From Elmis aenea (Eukaryota > Arthropoda > Insecta > Coleoptera > Elmidae), in the NCBI GenBank assembly GCA_947652605.1, contig OX393576.1, forward strand, positions 49,452,966 to 49,516,965: DNA of 64,000 bases. Reading direction: 5' to 3'. Every line of letters starts with the position of its first letter. The stretch's first letter is position 1. Below are positions 1 through 13,497 of the stretch, piece by piece. The notes under the pieces were generated by a model. The model saw only the letters and a list, made by a program, of their open reading frames with translations. It had not been told where the DNA came from and did no database searches. The position numbers and the translations under genes are program-made.

Positions 1-329
1 GTCCGATTACTATATTTGCTGGATCTTAATTGTATTTTAAAAAGTAAATTGTAATTGTTTATAACGTCAAGTAAAATATGTCAAAAATGACATTTGTGCA
101 TAGTCAGAAAGTTTAAACACGTTAGCTCGGCTTTTGGATCGTTATTTTAAAAACATACTTTATCTTACCATTTTAAACAATACCGGTGTAGACACATCAT
201 GAACAGTGAAGAAGTTCCTGTAGTTGCACCACAAAGAAAAAAGCCTAATCTGTCACAGAAAAGCGTCAAAGTGTGTACCATTACCTGCTATAAGAAAGTT
301 GGAGCATGAGAAATTTTAAGCATCACTCA

Positions 330-480
330 TGAATATTTCAAAAATCGCTTAAAATCTAGTGTCCTATGACTGTTTATTAAACTTTTTTTAATTTTAATAT
401 TTATTAATTTAATAAAATTTTCTGAGAAATCGATAATAAATTTTTTGTTCCATTTGTGCAGACAAAAATTTTTACCAAAT
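330..480. mobile_element. Fragment of the TACAGYGTCATTC MITE family
   Basis: AAAATCTAGTGTCCTATGAC and TTTTCTGAGAAATCGATAA, with the sequence between, match the right half of the copy at 48637-49353. Termini are missing. Confidence 0.6.
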
Positions 481-2189
481 CGGACACTTATTTTGGGACA
501 GAGGGAGTATATTTTAAGAGCTGCAATTTTACGATCCTTTCTAAAGCCAATAATAGTCAACCACTTAGCTGTACTGTAGCGTAGTAGTTTTAATTACTGA
601 CAATCTAAATCATGACAAATTTCTTTAAAATTTTTAACTCGTCCCGAAAAGATATAAAACTATGAACAAATTTTTACTATTACAACTTCCATATTAACTT
701 AACTGGAAGGTATTTTACATCAAAACTATTACAAATGTTTCATATGTGGCCGGCACAATAAACAATAAACACCAATCAGGTGATTTATTGTCCACATATT
801 TTTAAAATAAAGGACAAAATTGAGTTTTCAATAAATGAATAAATCTAAAGGACATCGCTTTCAAATAAAGGACTGTCCTTTACAACAACGAACGTATGGT
901 CGCCGTAAGTATGGGGTTAAGTTTTCTGCTAGAAATACAGTACCTTCTTAATATTACTACTTATACACACGTTGATGTGGACGATTTTGTATTTAAGCGA
1001 TTTATCAAGCATATTTTTGGACATTGTGTCAATTGAAATAAATTGGCTTAAAACGTTAATACCTAGTAAGAAAAAACTTGCTTTCCATCCCGAAAACGAA
1101 GCTTGTAATATGGACAACGGCCGCGAAAGCCCGAAGAATAAATGGTTCTTAGATTTGTTGTTAATGAGATCAAAATAGATGTTTTAAATACAATAAATAT
1201 ACTGAATTTTATTATTTCGAGAGACTACATAGACTACATCACACTTGTAAAAAGCTTTAGCATTTTGATTGTTGCATATTATGACTGTGGACAGCCATAG
1301 TTCATATTTGATTAAGATATGCAAAGTTCAGATTCGAAACTCCAAACGGCAACTCGCCAACGGAAGACGCTTCTTATCATGTGATACCGAAACCTAGTAT
1401 GCTTATATCCATAGTCAAATAAATAACTTGCAAAATTTGTTGGGAATAACCTTGCGCTCGAATGCATTTACGATATTTTCATTTGGATTTATTAAATATT
1501 GTTAACGTTTAGTTGTCGATTTTTAAAACCGTGTGAAGAGTATAAGTTATTGATTTTTTCCGATAAACTTGTAGAATAATGTAAAGACCATGAATGTTTT
1601 TTTTTTTTTGTAAATAATTACAATGATAATGGCTTTTTTTTTTGGGTATAAACAATTCATGTGTAACCATTTACTTAGTTTAAATGCTAAAGACGGTTTA
1701 AGTAGTAAATTATGATATTATTGTACCCCATATTGTTAATTCATTGTAACGTGGGCTATTCCGGCATGTGTTTATTGCAGGGTCGGGCTTTATTAAGTTT
1801 GCAATAGTCCAAATTCCGAGCTTTAAATATTATCTGAATATCCTTACTTATCTCAAGTACACGTATTTTGCAATTCACGAAACACTGCTTGTGTGTGGTA
1901 ATTATGTAAACCAGTTTTTAGTTAGACACACAGCTTTACAGCTATTATGTATATAAAAATAACAAGGCGTAAGTAAGTAGTATTCGGGTTGTCAATATGT
2001 AAATAAATTATTTTACCACACTCAAAATTTTCTGGGTGTTTGGAGCTTTTACGAATACTGTTCAAAATATTTATATTGTTTAGTCATATTATTAATCAGC
2101 ACAAAATTTTTCGCTTTGCCAAATATCCTGTGGGTATGTAACTGCAACTAGCTATTACGAAATTTTTAAGATTTTTTAATTAAATATAC
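481..2189. other. AT-rich DNA without recognised features
   Basis: No supported frame. AAATAAAGGACTGTCCTTTA at about 862 looks like the edge of a decayed repeat, but no counterpart was found. Confidence 0.4.
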
Positions 2190-2640
2190 AGGGTGTCCCA
2201 GCCAAGACGAATTATTCGATAGCTCTGTTATTATTATTAGTAATAACATTAAAAAAAGCTAACAGGTAAAAGTTGTTTGTAATCATTTACTTCATAACCT
2301 AAAATTATTTTCAACTAACACGGTGTTTTGTTTTTGCGCTCTGATACCAACATTATTTTTTATACGAAACACACTGTATATTTTGTAATATTTGAATGTA
2401 GAATTAAATTCTATTTCAAAAATATTTTTGGTTATTTATGTCTAAAATAAACTGTTTTTGAGTTATTAACGTTTTTTTGAAAATTTTGACATATGCAGAC
2501 CTTTATTAAAATATTTATATTTATTAACATAACAACACCAGAGCAATTTACTCTGGTAATTTATTAGACAATAGTGTCATAGTAATTGTTAACTCGTTAA
2601 AATTTTAAAATAATATACAGGGTTTAATAAAAATATTTAC
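2190..2640. mobile_element. TACAGGG-type ends, unresolved elements
   Basis: Left ends TACAGGGTGTCCCAGCCAAG (about 2190) and TACAGGGTTTAATAAAAA (about 2616) have no matching right ends; similar solo ends occur at about 3529 and 4122. They mark decayed or truncated MITEs on both sides of the 2.66-kb palindrome. Confidence 0.5.
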
Positions 2641-2661
2641 GACCAAACGTTGATAATATAT

Positions 2662-3514
2662 AAAAAAAAACAGACTGACGGGATAATGGTCAAGGGGTCT
2701 CTAAAGAATACTCTTTAAATTAGCTAAATATTTCGAGTGGTTTATTTACTCTTCATCAGTAGCCTGAAATTTACATCGGTATTAGCTTAGAATTAGATTG
2801 AAGCAAAGAAAAACACAATTGGTGTTAAATGTTCATAATAGTACTCACCAAAAAGCGAGGTTGATAGAAAGCAATCGCCGATTAACATCATTATAAAATT
2901 TAATTTAAATAGATAATAGGTCACATTTGTAAAATTCGTATAAATTGAAAATTTGAAAATTTAGTTGTTGATAAACCAAGTTGAAGTAAAGTTGATAATT
3001 AAAGTTGAAAAAATAGAACATAATAATATATATGATGGTATCATCAATCTAAAGGTGGATGTCACTTTGTCTTTATCATCAATATACAAATACATCATTT
3101 ATTGACGTTGATGATTGTAGATACCATTGATGATACCATCATATATATTATTATGTTCTATTTTTTCAACTTTAATTATTAACTTTACTGCAACTTGGTT
3201 TATCAACAACTAAATTTTCAAATTTTCAATTTATACGAATTTTACAAATGTGACGTATTATCTATTTAAATTAAATTTTATAATGATGTTAATCGGCGAT
3301 TGCTTTCTATCAACCTCGCTTTTTGGTGAGTACTATTATGAACATTTAACACCAATTGTTTTTTTTTTCTTTGCTTTAATCTAATTCTAAGCTAATACCG
3401 ATGTAAATTTCAGGCTACTGATGAAGAGTAAATAAACCACTCGAAATATTTAGCTAATTTAAAGAGTATTCTTTAGAGACCCCTTGACCATTATCCCGTC
3501 AGTCTGTTTTTTTT
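2662..3514. mobile_element. ~850-bp near-palindromic (foldback) element with Penelope-like termini
   Basis: The left arm (about 2662-3050) and right arm (about 3120-3514) are inverted copies, both ending in CAGACTGACGGGATAATGG at the outer edge, with a short central spacer. Each arm carries CTGATGA and GAAA separated by a GAGT/ACTC stem (right arm 3418-3446, plus strand; left arm 2759-2731, minus strand). The sequence after the GAAA box (GAAATATT, 12 nt, AAAGAGT, then TTCTTTA) matches the pattern next to the hammerhead-like core of the 35-kb Penelope-like element. I infer two head-to-head Penelope-like terminal fragments. No coding capacity is present. Confidence 0.8.
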
Positions 3515-4368
3515 AAATATAATATAGGTACAGGGTGTTCGTTATACTAGGTCCATTTAAAATAAGAAGGTTATTTGTAATATATCAATATTCGTATGAG
3601 TAAAAAAAATAATCATCGCTCTTTTATTAAGGACAAAAAACCATGCCAAAAATATCTTTGAAGTTTTCCTCTATCTCTTCGTTTAAGCGAGATATTTAAA
3701 ATTTTTGAAAAGAGACAAAAATCGGTTTTTGGCTATATTTCGAAAATTAAAAAGCTATCAAAAATCTGTTTACAGCAATAAATTTCTCTTGAAAAGCGTT
3801 CCAATACAAGCGTAAGTAATTGGTATTAATGCATAAAAAAACATTATTTAAATAACCGCATGTACCATGACCGTTTCATTAAGATAAATTTACTTTTGGT
3901 CAAAAAACTGATTCTGCAACCTTTAAACCAAAATGTCAATTAAAATGTACAAAAATCTTTTTCGGACACTTGTTGACATAATAAAATTAAATTTATGCAG
4001 GTCACGGCACACTTAATAAAAAAAGTGATTGTCATCCAAAGATTATTTAAGGTTATAAAAATTAACAAAAATTGTTAAGTTGTACCCGAAAGTGCATCCT
4101 CTTTCCTAAATGTAAAAATATACAGGGTAGACTCTTTCAAATAACCAAGTTAAGGTCATTGTAGCAAAACCGGAAGTGAAACAATAGTGTACATATTTAT
4201 GTTCAATCAATCCGGTTGTTTACACATATCATGTCTGAAATTTAATTTAATTAGGATTCAAACTAAAGAAAAAAGGGGATGTACAAGAACTCAGTTACAC
4301 CAGGTATGGTGGAATAAATTAACATTCAATTACTGCTCCTACGCACAATTACAAAAATGTATTGTAAT

Positions 4369-4839
4369 CAGGGCTCGAAACCGAAAAAAAATTTGGTTAA
4401 CGGTTAACCGAAATCGAGAATTTTTTGTTACAACGGTTTTTGTTGAAAAACCGGTTTTGTGTAAAAAACCGATTTAAATTATGAACCGGTTTAAGAAACC
4501 GGTTAACTTAACCGGTTTTTAAAATTATTTAGATCAGGAATGCAAAGTATGAAAAGATATTATTTATTTATAATTTTATAATAAATGTACAATCAAGAGT
4601 TCAGTAATGACTTTTGGTAAACTAATCGCATTTACTACAGAATTTGTATTTTTCATCGTAATTTTTATTTAAAAAAAATGTTAAAAAAAACGGTTTTTTA
4701 TTATTTTGGTTAAAGGTTACCGTTTTTTTTTGCCTTTAAAAATAACGGTTTCGGTTTCGGTTAAAAATCACTTTTTCTGACAAAAAATAACGGTTAACCG
4801 GTTTTTTAAACCGGTTTTTTAAACCGGTTTCATGCCCTG
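4369..4839. mobile_element. hAT MITE, AACCGG-rich family, copy 1
   Basis: The ends are CAGGGCTCGAAACCG and, inverted, CAGGGCATGAAACCGG. A perfect 8-bp target duplication ATTGTAAT lies at 4361-4368 and 4840-4847. Subterminal regions are dense in GGTTAACCGG/AACCGGTT motifs. It is non-autonomous, with no coding capacity. Confidence 0.9.
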
Positions 4840-4880
4840 ATTGTAATATTTACAAACTAACCTATTAAATGTATATTGGA

Positions 4881-6070
4881 CAGGGTGGATAAAAATCATG
4901 ATTTTTAAAAAAAAATAAAAAAAATCGATTTATTTGATTTAAATCAGATTTTTTTAATTTAAATCAGATTTTATTGATTTAAATCAAATGTACCATATTA
5001 TCGCGTTTAGTGACATATTCACATGCTATTTCTGTTTTGTGCTAATATATTTAATAACCAATATATTTAATTCAGTGGTGAATTTTTGTTACAATGAAAA
5101 ATTAAATATGATGATTAAGAATTTAGAAAAAATTTGTGCTAAATGGTGATCTTTAATTAATTATATACAGGGTGAGTCATTAGAGCGGGATCGGTCGATT
5201 GTGGCTAAACGGCTTGAGATATGGTTGATTCAAATGCTATTTTATACAGTTTTTTCTAAACAACACAATAAAAATATTTTCAAATATACAGGGTGAGTCA
5301 CCTTTCTGGAACTAATAGCAACTTTTATATTTCAAATACAACACCCAATTTTTTATTTAATATTTTTGACCGCCTTAATTTTAGCTTTGCATCAATATAA
5401 AATACTACAGGTTTTTATACGGCGTTGTAAAAAAAAAAAAATTTTCTAAATTATTCAAGGTTTTAAGTCTTTATTTAAAAAAATCATCTGAAGTTATTTT
5501 TTGAAGTACAGAGTTGTAATTTGGTATGGACATGCAGAAAAAAATTCTCTGTTCGCTCGATATGAAAAAATTTGTATCACACATACAGGGGTGTTTATAA
5601 ATAGGTGGCAACTTCCATGATTTTCAAAAGCTTGTAACTCGATTTTTTCAAATGCAAACCCCTGTATTTTTTTATGTCATCGAATTCGTCTTTTAGAGAG
5701 CTTCATTTTTTGTTAAGTATGTCCTATACCCAAAATTCATACTTTTCGAGATATTCGACATTTTTCTTCAAATCGTTATTGAGCAATAGAGTCCCGTGGA
5801 AATTGAAAAAACTGACTGTTCACTTCGCTAACGTCAAAAACTTGTCATTTATTGTTTTGAATTATTGCATTTCCACAATGAATATTACTTTACCAGAGCA
5901 AATTGATATGGTTTATTTATTCACCATTTCGTGTATTTAATTACTAATAGTAATACAATTTTGTTTTATTATAAATATTATATTGTATCTACTCATATAA
6001 TCTGTGATTTAAATTGATAAATGATTTAAATCGTGATTTAAATCAATTGATTTAAATCTGCTCAACCCTG
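4881..6070. mobile_element. hAT-type element rich in ATTTAAATCA, with nested insertions
   Basis: The ends are CAGGGTGGATAAAAATCATG and, inverted, CAGGGTTGAGCAGATTTAAA. A perfect target duplication ATATTGGA lies at 4873-4880 and 6071-6078. The sub-ends repeat GATTTAAATC. The interior holds TACAGGG-type starts at about 5164, 5286 and 5582, indicating nested elements. It begins only 34 bp after the target duplication of the hAT MITE at 4369. Confidence 0.88.
5164..5935. mobile_element. Nested TACAGGG-type fragments inside the 4.9-kb hAT element
   Basis: TATACAGGGTGAGTC occurs at about 5164 and 5286 and a related CATACAGGGG at about 5582. Matching CCCTGTA right ends were not found, so these are one-ended or rearranged copies. 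Confidence 0.5.
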
Positions 6071-6078
6071 ATATTGGA

Positions 6079-7957
6079 GATAATTAAACATTTCACTCTT
6101 TGAGGTGAAAATAAATAAACTCAATTTATTTATTTTTGGTAGTACGCTAATTAAGCCTTGTAAAAACAGTCGATAATCGTATATTGTTGTTTTTGACAGG
6201 TTTGAAATATTTTAATATTCTCTTGCAAACAGTTGTTAAAATAAAGTTTTATTTATTGAAATGATTTTTTATGTAAAATAAATACATTTAATTAAAAATC
6301 TTTTAAGGGCAATCTTAATAATAACAAAGAGAGTTTTGGAATTGGTCAAACATTTTGATAATATATCCTTTAAAATAAAGATTTTGATTAAACTTTAATG
6401 TGTCAATTTTAAAAATATTTGCTTTGTTACAAGCTCAAATGTAGCCATCAAGCTCGGTAAAGCCATCGATAAATGTGAAGATCCGTTATGAGCTAATTTA
6501 TTAATGATGTAAAGTAGCTTTATGTGGGATCTTGTGCTGTTAACAAAAGTCATTGTTTATTATACGTGATTTCTAAGTTTAGTAATTGTTAGAAAAGGAG
6601 TCGTTAATCTAAAAGCCTTGGAAGTCGGGACACTAACGACGCGTTAAGGTTCCTAATGATATTGGTTGGCTGATATTGTCTGTGTCAAAGGGCGACTTGT
6701 GACACATCGTTTTCTAAAACAACCGAATATAAGTCGGCAAGACCAATCCATTTACTTATTCGATAACAAAAGTCGTTTGTTAAGAATATGAACCTTAATT
6801 CCATTAAAAATATTATGCCTTTGATATTCGTGTTCATAGAAAACCTGTCCATTGAAAATTTATCTTTTTACCTAAACACTAACATTGATCAAACGAATCT
6901 ACTAACTTTGATTGATCTATAATTAATAGTAGAACAAAAAATAGTAGAAAAAAAGGGTTAAGTTTCATAGTCTGGGATATCAAAAGTCCAAATGTCGTAA
7001 GCGCATATCTCGAATTCTCCTTGTCGCTTAAATGACTACAAAGCCATTACTCACAAATCCCAGAGGAGAAAAAGCTGGCTGTCACTTGTTAGAAGACCAA
7101 TCCTTAGCGACAGATTGGACCTGGAACATATTTTGCTGAATTGTTATAGCGAAAGAGCGCGAACTACTGATCAGAAGTCTACTTCACTTCAGACATTGAT
7201 TTATTAATAGCATTTTTAACTTTAATGATTGACAAGATATTTAGAATAAAGTTTAAAGAAGATTAGATTTAGCTAAAGCTTATAGTTTTTGATAGTTTTC
7301 TTATGTAGCTTCTGATTTCTAATGTATGTATAAGGAATTTGTTTTCTTGACTCTAAATAAATGAAAATTAGAACATAAGAAAATAAAAAAATTGCAATTA
7401 TATTTAATGGTGAAACGTCAAAACGACAAAAACATATGCGAACTAATAGTTTATTTAAAAAAAGCGGCATTTAAGTTTTTCAAATGGCTTCGTTTTATTT
7501 TTAATCAAAAATTTGTGATATTAACTTTTTAATACATTGAAACGTAAAAAAATCAAAATATCTGAGGAATAAGAATTTAAAAACCTTCAAATATGTTTTT
7601 ATACCGTAAAAGATCATTAAGGGGCCATTTCAATTAGCAAAGTTTATGCAAAATAAGAAGATAAATTGGATGACGTTCAAAAACATAAATAATATTTACA
7701 GCTCTTTAAGAAAATAATAAACACCTGAAAATGAGAACATTCTTAAAATTAAATATTCTTGTTATGATGGTCGATACATTACATCATTTTACGAAGATAG
7801 TTTTTAATACAACAATATTTTTACATTAAACACTTATTGAGACACAAAAATCAAGTTACTGTTTTATTAAATAACAACCACAGTTTACAATAGCTGTATA
7901 AAATAGTAATTTATGTATCAAGGCCAAAAAGTACGTTTTGGCCGAGGTGCATATTAC
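6079..7957. other. AT-rich DNA without recognised features
   Basis: I see no gene, tandem repeat or inverted repeat that I can delimit in this segment. Confidence 0.4.
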
Positions 7958-8250
7958 AGTTTTTGTGCGATCGAATTAAAAACAATTTAAATTTTCAGTA
8001 ATTTTCAAAATTATAGGTTAGAAACTACGTGACATTCTGTCACTGACAGATGATGGCGTATGTACTGCATTACCGGCCCTCTCCTTAGCAACGGCCGTAA
8101 AAGTTACTTTTTCGGCCGTTGCTAAGGGTAATGGCCTGAAAAGTAACTTTTACGGCCGTTGCTAAGGATAGGGCCGGTAATGCAGTACTTTATGGTTGCT
8201 AACGCGTCCGTCAAACAGCTGTTTCTAGTACGATCGCACAAAAAAAGATT
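7958..8250. mobile_element. Small hairpin MITE
   Basis: Outer inverted ends are TTTTTGTGCGATCGA (about 7962) and ACGATCGCACAAAAA (about 8231). The core at 8067-8194 is a strong hairpin: GTACTGCATTACCGGCCC and GCAACGGCCGTAAAAGTTAC on the left, with inverted copies on the right. It contains far more GC than its surroundings. Confidence 0.75.
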
Positions 8251-8426
8251 TATTGATATTTGAGAAATTAAATTGTATGTAAATTTTGTGGTTTTTTATT
8301 AATTTTTTTATCATTAAAGTTAATAAAGCATGGCGCTCCTCGTCAATTTTTAATGCGCCCTCACTGTACTCAAAGAAGGAAACTTTTTTTTTAAAATATC
8401 TATTTTTAGATTCTCTGTCATCTAGA

Positions 8427-8480
8427 TCAGCGCTTCTTAAACTTTGGGGTTACTTTGGTATAACTGAACGTGGTGGTCGT
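8427..8480 (+). mobile_element. Solo hAT-like terminus
   Basis: CAGCGCTTCTTAAACTTTGG is a typical hAT terminal sequence. I could not find the opposite end or a target duplication. Confidence 0.4.
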
Positions 8481-10526
8481 AAAAATTTGGCAAAAGTAAA
8501 ATTTTCTAATAAAATTGTTATATCATAGATTGATCAGCAATCCGATATTGTTGATTTTTCTTACAATTACTTAAGGCTATTAAAAAACTATCGAAAAACT
8601 CAATGATTAAACAGGTTGCTTCAAGGCAACAATTGCAACATATTTTTGTTCCAAAAATAATTTGTTTCTTTGTTTAATTTAACATATTAAAAAATAGAAT
8701 GTTTACAGCTACTGTTCTTATACTTAAAAATAATCTTTTCAAAGATTTAATTGTCAAAATTTTAATGGATCATTTAAATAGCCCGAAGGCGATATTTCAA
8801 AAATCCTTCCGTTTAAATGTTAATTTAAAACAGCCAAGTTGAGTTCATGAACTATACACAATTGAAATGAAGAACGTCAGTCATTTACCATTAAAAGCTC
8901 AAAAAGAAGTTGCCAAGTTATAAAGCGCTACAGGTTTGACTCGAGTTTTTCAAAAATAGTTAAATGAATTTTAGTGTAGGTAAGATAACTGTCATCCTGT
9001 ATTATGACAGCTTTTCTATTAAATTGTATTTAACAAAAACTGACAGTGTACATAATTTGTTACACAAAAATTCATTTGAAACATTGTTATTAACAGTTGT
9101 TTAGGTATTATATACGAATCCATTTATTTAATATCCTAGCAATTTTACTTAACTTTTTGTTACATTACAAGAGCCTTTGAGCACGGTCATAAAACACCTC
9201 GCCTATATCGATATTCTCATTTTAGCCGAAAAAGCTTTTGTATCAGCATAGCATATATTGAAGATTGGGTCGAAAACTATTCGAATGTAAACGATCTTTT
9301 GGGGAGTAACACCGTAATGTTTACCTGACAGTTCATATAAGAAGTAATGTTAAAAGTAAAAGTCGATGTTATGATATTATCCATTCTTAAAATAATTATT
9401 TAATAGCAAAATTTAGCAAGTGAAGCCATATTGCAACAAGAAATGATTTTATTTGAACGTTTACAATTAAAAGTGGATATTATCGTATTTCAAAATTTGA
9501 ATTTTTAGGTTTGTTTGGTTTTTAAAAACCTACGTTTCGTATACTTTTATTAGAAGAATCTTTAGGGCTCAGTTACGAATCAAAACAAATTTATAAACTT
9601 TTTGTTATCTTCTCGTTTATTGTGATAGAAAGGTTGTGTAAAAGTATTAGTACTTACGTATATATTGGGGATTGTGTTGCACTGTATTTTGATACCAAGC
9701 TGTTAAAACCAAATAATATAAAATATATTTTGGAAGTTCTTAATGTTTGCTTTTGTTTCTGAAGACTTGTGTAATATGCACTATCTCAGTTGCAAAGAAG
9801 TTCTTTGTTGAATAATTGATGCAACAGAGTCATGTGTAGTTTACTAATAAACAGAAAAAAATCAATCTAAAAAAGAAATACCTTTCTGCAACTGTAAATT
9901 ATAGTATCACGCGGTTATTAAATAAGGACTAGTAAATTACAATATTTATTAGAGCTGTTTCGGGCATGTTTATCGTCATCAATACTTAAAAGTCTACGTT
10001 TTTCTTAAGTGATATCGGCAGCAATAGAATACTGGTGGGTTATCGACGTCCTGTATCTCAAAAAACTCGGTTATTAAGCTTAGTTTGCTTCTTTTTATAT
10101 TTTCTTTTATTAAATATTGATTTCTATAATATAATACCTGAGCGTCCAGGGTGCGTTTTTTTATTATTTACAGGCTAACCGTAATTGCTGTAGCGTTTTT
10201 ACAGAGTGGTATTTTTGTGAGATTATATTTTACACATCAAAAAGATAGTAGTTAAGCGCGTTACATGGGTAACTTTGTTATTATAAGGGATAGAGATTTG
10301 ATTAAATTGGAAAATGTATGCAGAACTTCAAAAAAAAAAAACTGAAGTGCATTACAAAAATTAATCAGTGTTGCAAATGTTCCTAGAAACTCTAAAAAGA
10401 ATAAAAAATTGCAAACTTTGCAAACATAAATATTTTTTCAAATATAATAAGTGGTAAATTTAAAAACAGAAGTAATTTGAAGATTATTTTACGTAGTTGT
10501 ATAGTAATTAAGACCGTGTCCGGAAC
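8481..10526. other. AT-rich DNA without recognised features
   Basis: Homopolymer runs only; no frame with recognisable protein. Confidence 0.4.
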
Positions 10527-10628
10527 ATTCTTCGCCCACAATTCTTCGCCTACAGTTCTTCACCCACAATTCTTCGCCTCCACAATTCTTCGCCCACAAT
10601 TCTTCGCCCACAATTCTTCGCCTACACA
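10527..10628 (+). repeat. Minisatellite, ~15-nt unit CACAATTCTTCGCC
   Basis: About seven tandem copies of a 14-17-nt unit (TTCTTCGCCCACAA and variants with TTCTTCGCCTACA) with few substitutions. It is distinctly more GC-rich than the flanks. Confidence 0.9.
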
Positions 10629-13497
10629 ACTCTTGATTTTGTAAGTCCTTTGGCTAATGTAACAACAACAAGCAAAAATTTGTTTAACCCTATTTTAAAG
10701 TGTTAAGTTTTAAAATTTTTATACAATTTGTTGGAAGTGGTTTGTATTCTTTGTATATAATTGATTTTGCCAAAATTATAGAGTTCTTTTAAAGATTATT
10801 CCTTTTAAATAATTGTACTTCAAAATACCCATATTTTTTATGGAAAAACTTTCATTAAGTTTATATTAGACAAATAATGTAAATGAAAAATATTGTTTAT
10901 TAGAAAGCGGAAAAGAGTAAGAAAGTGCATATTTCAATAAAAATCCTTATACCGGATAACCAAATAATCGCAGACGTGCATATACAGTTGTTTTAAAATC
11001 ATTTTTCGCGCAAGAAGTGCAGATACATATATTGAAACCAAAATTTGGCTACAGCATTTTTACACTTGTTTTTTTTTTAACCGTTAATGTTATAAAACAC
11101 TTTAAAAGGCCCTGACAGTAGAATAACAATTAAGTGAAACTTTTTGAAGGACGACATTTCTTGCAGGGATTATGAAAACACTATAGTTTATTTCTTATAA
11201 GTCTGTCCATATCGGCTTAAGAAGAGGCTGGACTAAAGGAAACAAATGCAGAATGTGCGTCTCTTTCTTTAAATATTATTTGTGTTTTCAATTCAGTCTA
11301 CACCAATGAAAGTCGTAATTTAATTGAAGGTGTCTTCATGAATATTATTGCAAGCAGTCGAAATTTGATCCCTAATTATAGGTTCAAAAAGGTTTAATTT
11401 GGGTTCTTAGGTAAAATCAGAGATTCCCAAAAGTGTTTGCTTAAAAACAAATATAATTTAAAATCTATTATAGAAGGTATCCCGAAAGAAGAACTTGTTT
11501 AGAACTGCAGCATTATGGGCGTTATGCTCAAACAAAAGGAATTAGGAAGATGTGGTATACGATTATGATTTTAAGTGTTAGGCCATACAGATCATTTAAG
11601 GTTTATAATCCAAGATTGCACATGTACCTGGGATGTTCTAACTGCTTAAGCTGATATGGGCAGTTTTATATGAAATAAACTAAAGCGTTACTTACTAAAC
11701 AGTACTTAAGAATATTTCCTTTGCTCTTACCTGTTCGTATTGTAAAAGATTTAATTTTTAATCAACTCTATTTAAATTATTACCTATATGTGATTTGAAT
11801 TTACTTTAGAAATCGACTTTGCTCTGATTAAACATTTTTAATTTAGTTTTTTTTTTTAACTTTATATTTACATATTATAACATATCCTAGTTTACTGTTA
11901 ACATAACAAAAATCAAATAAAATACCGGTTCTAAGCAGAGTTAAAAATTCATCATATACTGATATAATACAAACATCAACTGTCTGTCTTGTCACCCCCT
12001 GCTAAAATATCAAGTCAAGCGAATTCAGTGGTACATCTCAACTGTCAAAGTATACCTATATGCTGCTTCCAAATTTTGCTAATTTGAATTTTTTTTGTGT
12101 TTGTGATTAATAATTATTTTTGTCAATCTATTTTGTTGAAATATTTATCTATTATGAATTGATTAATCAGTTAAGGATTTGTAAAAAAGAAATGTGTTAC
12201 AGTAAATAGGGTACTTGTTAATTTTTATATTTTAGTAGAATACGCAATGTAATTTTACTAAAAGTATTTTTGTTAAAGCTTGCTTTAGTCTCTTACACGA
12301 TTGAAATTCTGTAATAAATCATTTTGTTCCTTAAGAAGCCGCAAAAACGAAAACAAAGGCTAGTGCTTTTGCTGTTGGCAATGTACACTTGTACATCTTG
12401 CACATAAATAATCCTTGCTTTATTTCTGAACCTAAAAAACGGTATTTTAGGATCCTAGAAATCGTTACAAAGGCTGTGTTGAATGTATTTGTAATTTAAG
12501 AACATGTGTAACGAATTTTCTCATTACTTACTTCAATTCAAACATAGGATTGATTATACCAGGTCTCGAACAAAATTATGAACTCCGTCGGAATAGAACG
12601 AGGGTCAATCTCATATAATAGAAAGTAGAAAAAAGTAAATCGTAAAAAAATTGTGCTTTTATATTAATAAGATCTTTGAGCTATATTTGTCCAGACAGCT
12701 TAAATAGAATCAAGTCTAATTTTTTTTTTTAAATAATGGGAGTAGTTAAAAAAAATAATTAAAATGAAAGAAATTTGGAATTATGATTTATTCAAATTTT
12801 AAAAAAACATTTAAGCGTTTATGAAATCTTTGATTGATCTTTTTAATAAACAGGCACCCTTCTTGGATAAAATTTTTTGCTGTATAAAGGATTTGACCGC
12901 AAAATGAGTTATATAAAATATATAAGTGCTGTAATCGAAAAACACATGGCTGCCCTTAAAAATTACTTATGCGGTTGTAAAGCATTAACTAAAGCAAAGA
13001 ATAGATATTTAGTTGTAGGAACAATCCTTCTCCGATTTCAAAAAAAAACAGAGCGTGTAAGAATTTGCAAGGAAACTTTGAATTTTATTAAGCCTCTGCT
13101 GCCCGCGTGGCCTCTAGAGACCACAAGTACTCGATACGTTACTCAAAGATTAAACCATTTCAATTGCAAAAATTTTTCAAATATATACGAACTTAAACTC
13201 TGTTATTATCTGTTTTACAAATATAACAAACATAATTTGAATGTTCTAAGCAAATATAATTTTCGCATTTCATTCATGTATGTTTCGTCATACGATTTGC
13301 TTTAGTTAGGTAAATAACCATGTTTTAGTTATCTCAACAACTTTCCAACTTTTTGATCCATAGGCAAAATAATTATTTCATATTAATTTAAGTGAAAAAT
13401 AAATTTTGTTTTATTGCTGGAACACTTTAAAAACAAATAGCACCTACTCTGGTTACTGCGGTTACTTCACTTACCCATCACTAAAAAATCTATGAAT
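10629..13497. other. AT-rich DNA; one unexplained 142-codon frame
   Basis: The frame at 12877-13305 is the longest closed frame in the window but resembles no family, and its composition is that of the surrounding AT-rich DNA. The rest holds nothing I can name. Confidence 0.35.

Noticed and set aside
12877..13305. 142-codon plus-strand frame, the longest closed frame in the window
   Set aside because: No recognisable family, no compositional rise over flanks, Lys/Asn/Tyr-rich as expected for random AT-rich DNA, and no splice context.
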